NCBI GenBank assembly: GCA_902793875.1
Contig: CADBFL010000089.1
Location: forward strand, 1-6,965
Origin: an uncultured Eubacteriales bacterium
Lineage (GTDB): Bacteria > Bacillota > Clostridia > Peptostreptococcales > Anaerovoracaceae
Direction of reading: 5' to 3'
DNA: 6,965 bases
The notes beneath the pieces were generated by a model that saw only the letters and a list, made by a program, of their open reading frames with translations, did no database searches and was not told the origin of the DNA. Positions within the stretch are counted from its first letter, which is position 1. Each line of letters starts with the position of its first letter. The translations under genes were made by a program, and so were the position numbers. Of this stretch, positions 6,188-6,965 are shown piece by piece.

Positions 6188-6965
6188 TTACTTGTTGTTG
6201 TAAGCCTCTACGCCGAGCTTGATGAGCTCGCACGCTCTTCTCATCTTGTCAGGCGTCAGAACGTAAGCGATACGCATCTCGTTGCCGCCGAGGCCCTTTG
6301 TGGCATAGAAGCCCGGAGCCGGCGCGAACATCGTAGTCTCGCCCTTGTCGTCGAATTCCTTGAGCATGAACATGAGGAAGTCCTCGATGTTGTCCACAGG
6401 CAGCTTGCATGTCATGTAGAAAGCGCCGGCAGGCTTCTGGCAGACAACGCCAGGGATCTTGGAGATCTCTTCGTAAGCGGCGTCTCTTCTTGCTTCATAC
6501 TCAGCCTTGGCCTCGTCATAATAGCTCTTGTCCATTCTGTAAAGAGCCGCAGCGCCTACCTGCTCGAGCGTAGGTACGCAGAGTCTGCCCTGAGCAAGCT
6601 TCAGAAGAGCGCTCATGAATTCCTTGTTCTTGGAGATCGCAGCTCCGATACGGGCTCCGCAGGCCGACCATCTCTTGGATACGGAGTCGATGATAACGAC
6701 TCTGTCGGCGATCTCAGGAAGCTGTCCGAAGGAGTGAGCCTCTGCTCCGTCATATACGAATTCTCTGTATACCTCGTCGGAGATGATCCACAGGTCGTGC
6801 TCTTTGGCGATGTCGCCGATGAGCCTCATGTCTTCCATTGTGAGAACTCTTCCTGTAGGGTTTCCAGGCGAGAGGCAGCAGATAGCCTTTGTCTTAGGAG
6901 TGATAGCGGCCTCGATGAGGTCTCTCTTCGCCCAGTTGTAGCCGTCCTCTGCGGAAGTGGTCAGC
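6188..6965 (-). CDS. Class I/II PLP-dependent aminotransferase (aspartate aminotransferase-like), 5' end missing
   Basis: The last 258 residues of a fold-type I PLP aminotransferase are visible; about 130-180 N-terminal residues should lie beyond the right edge. Such enzymes move an amino group between an amino acid and a 2-oxoacid in the cytoplasm. Visible-residue numbering: PGNPTG (33-38) is the family NPTG motif, ISDEVYREFVY (61-71) carries the aspartate and tyrosine that hold the PLP ring, SVSKRWSACGARIG (94-107) has the Schiff-base lysine K97, and NEMRIAYV (228-235) has the arginine R231 expected to bind the substrate carboxylate. Overall style is closest to the aspartate aminotransferase-like group, but substrate cannot be fixed from this fragment, so no symbol is given. 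An internal ATG at 6838 is not the start, because the frame and the NPTG motif continue upstream. The gene ends in tandem stops (TAA TAA). It has no ATA isoleucine codons and many AGA arginine codons, unlike the downstream repair genes, suggesting high expression. Confidence 0.93.
   Translation of the reverse strand, partial: LTTSAEDGYNWAKRDLIEAAITPKTKAICCLSPGNPTGRVLTMEDMRLIGDIAKEHDLWIISDEVYREFVYDGAEAHSFGQLPEIADRVVIIDSVSKRWSACGARIGAAISKNKEFMSALLKLAQGRLCVPTLEQVGAAALYRMDKSYYDEAKAEYEARRDAAYEEISKIPGVVCQKPAGAFYMTCKLPVDNIEDFLMFMLKEFDDKGETTMFAPAPGFYATKGLGGNEMRIAYVLTPDKMRRACELIKLGVEAYNNK

Noticed and set aside
6096..6233. 46-residue in-frame N-terminal extension of MutS starting at the ATG at 6233
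   Set aside because: It runs through the aminotransferase 3' end and the hairpin, has an Arg/Gln-rich composition unlike any MutS, and the ATG at 6095 gives the standard MutS N terminus.

Overview
The window reads as an ordinary chromosomal housekeeping segment from a Firmicute, most likely a moderately GC-rich anaerobic member of the Clostridia. The reasons are the mutS-mutL-miaA gene order, a MutL with an intact endonuclease motif instead of a MutH partner, a Clostridia-type MutS tail, and a XerS-like single-recombinase family protein. The lineage call is inference from protein style and gene order, and I cannot name a genus.

All genes lie on the minus strand and are transcribed from high to low coordinates. 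From the right edge: the C-terminal two thirds of a class I/II PLP-dependent aminotransferase (6188-6965, 5' end outside the window); a 92-nt intergenic gap (6096-6187) holding a perfect 12-bp hairpin; mutS (3453-6095, 880 aa); mutL (1674-3452, 592 aa); miaA (715-1665, 316 aa); and the N-terminal 237 residues of a tyrosine recombinase that runs off the left edge (1-713). Spacing within mutS-mutL-miaA-recombinase is 0, 8 and 1 nt, so these four genes almost certainly form one operon with coupled translation. All complete reading frames are intact, and there are no frameshifts, insertion sequences, tRNAs, rRNAs or CRISPR arrays.

Functionally, MutS recognises mismatches and recruits MutL, whose C-terminal metal-dependent nuclease nicks the new strand under direction of the sliding clamp. 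Candidate clamp-binding peptides are visible in both proteins. MiaA prenylates A37 of tRNAs that read codons beginning with U. The recombinase probably resolves chromosome dimers or performs another Xer-type recombination. The aminotransferase is separated from the operon by the hairpin and has a visibly different, more biased codon use (no ATA isoleucine codon in 258 codons), which suggests it is expressed at a much higher level.

I see no convincing evidence of an undescribed system. The points most worth a second look are the hairpin at the aminotransferase/mutS junction together with the poorly spaced mutS ribosome-binding sequence, and the tight physical coupling of a Xer-like recombinase to mismatch-repair genes.
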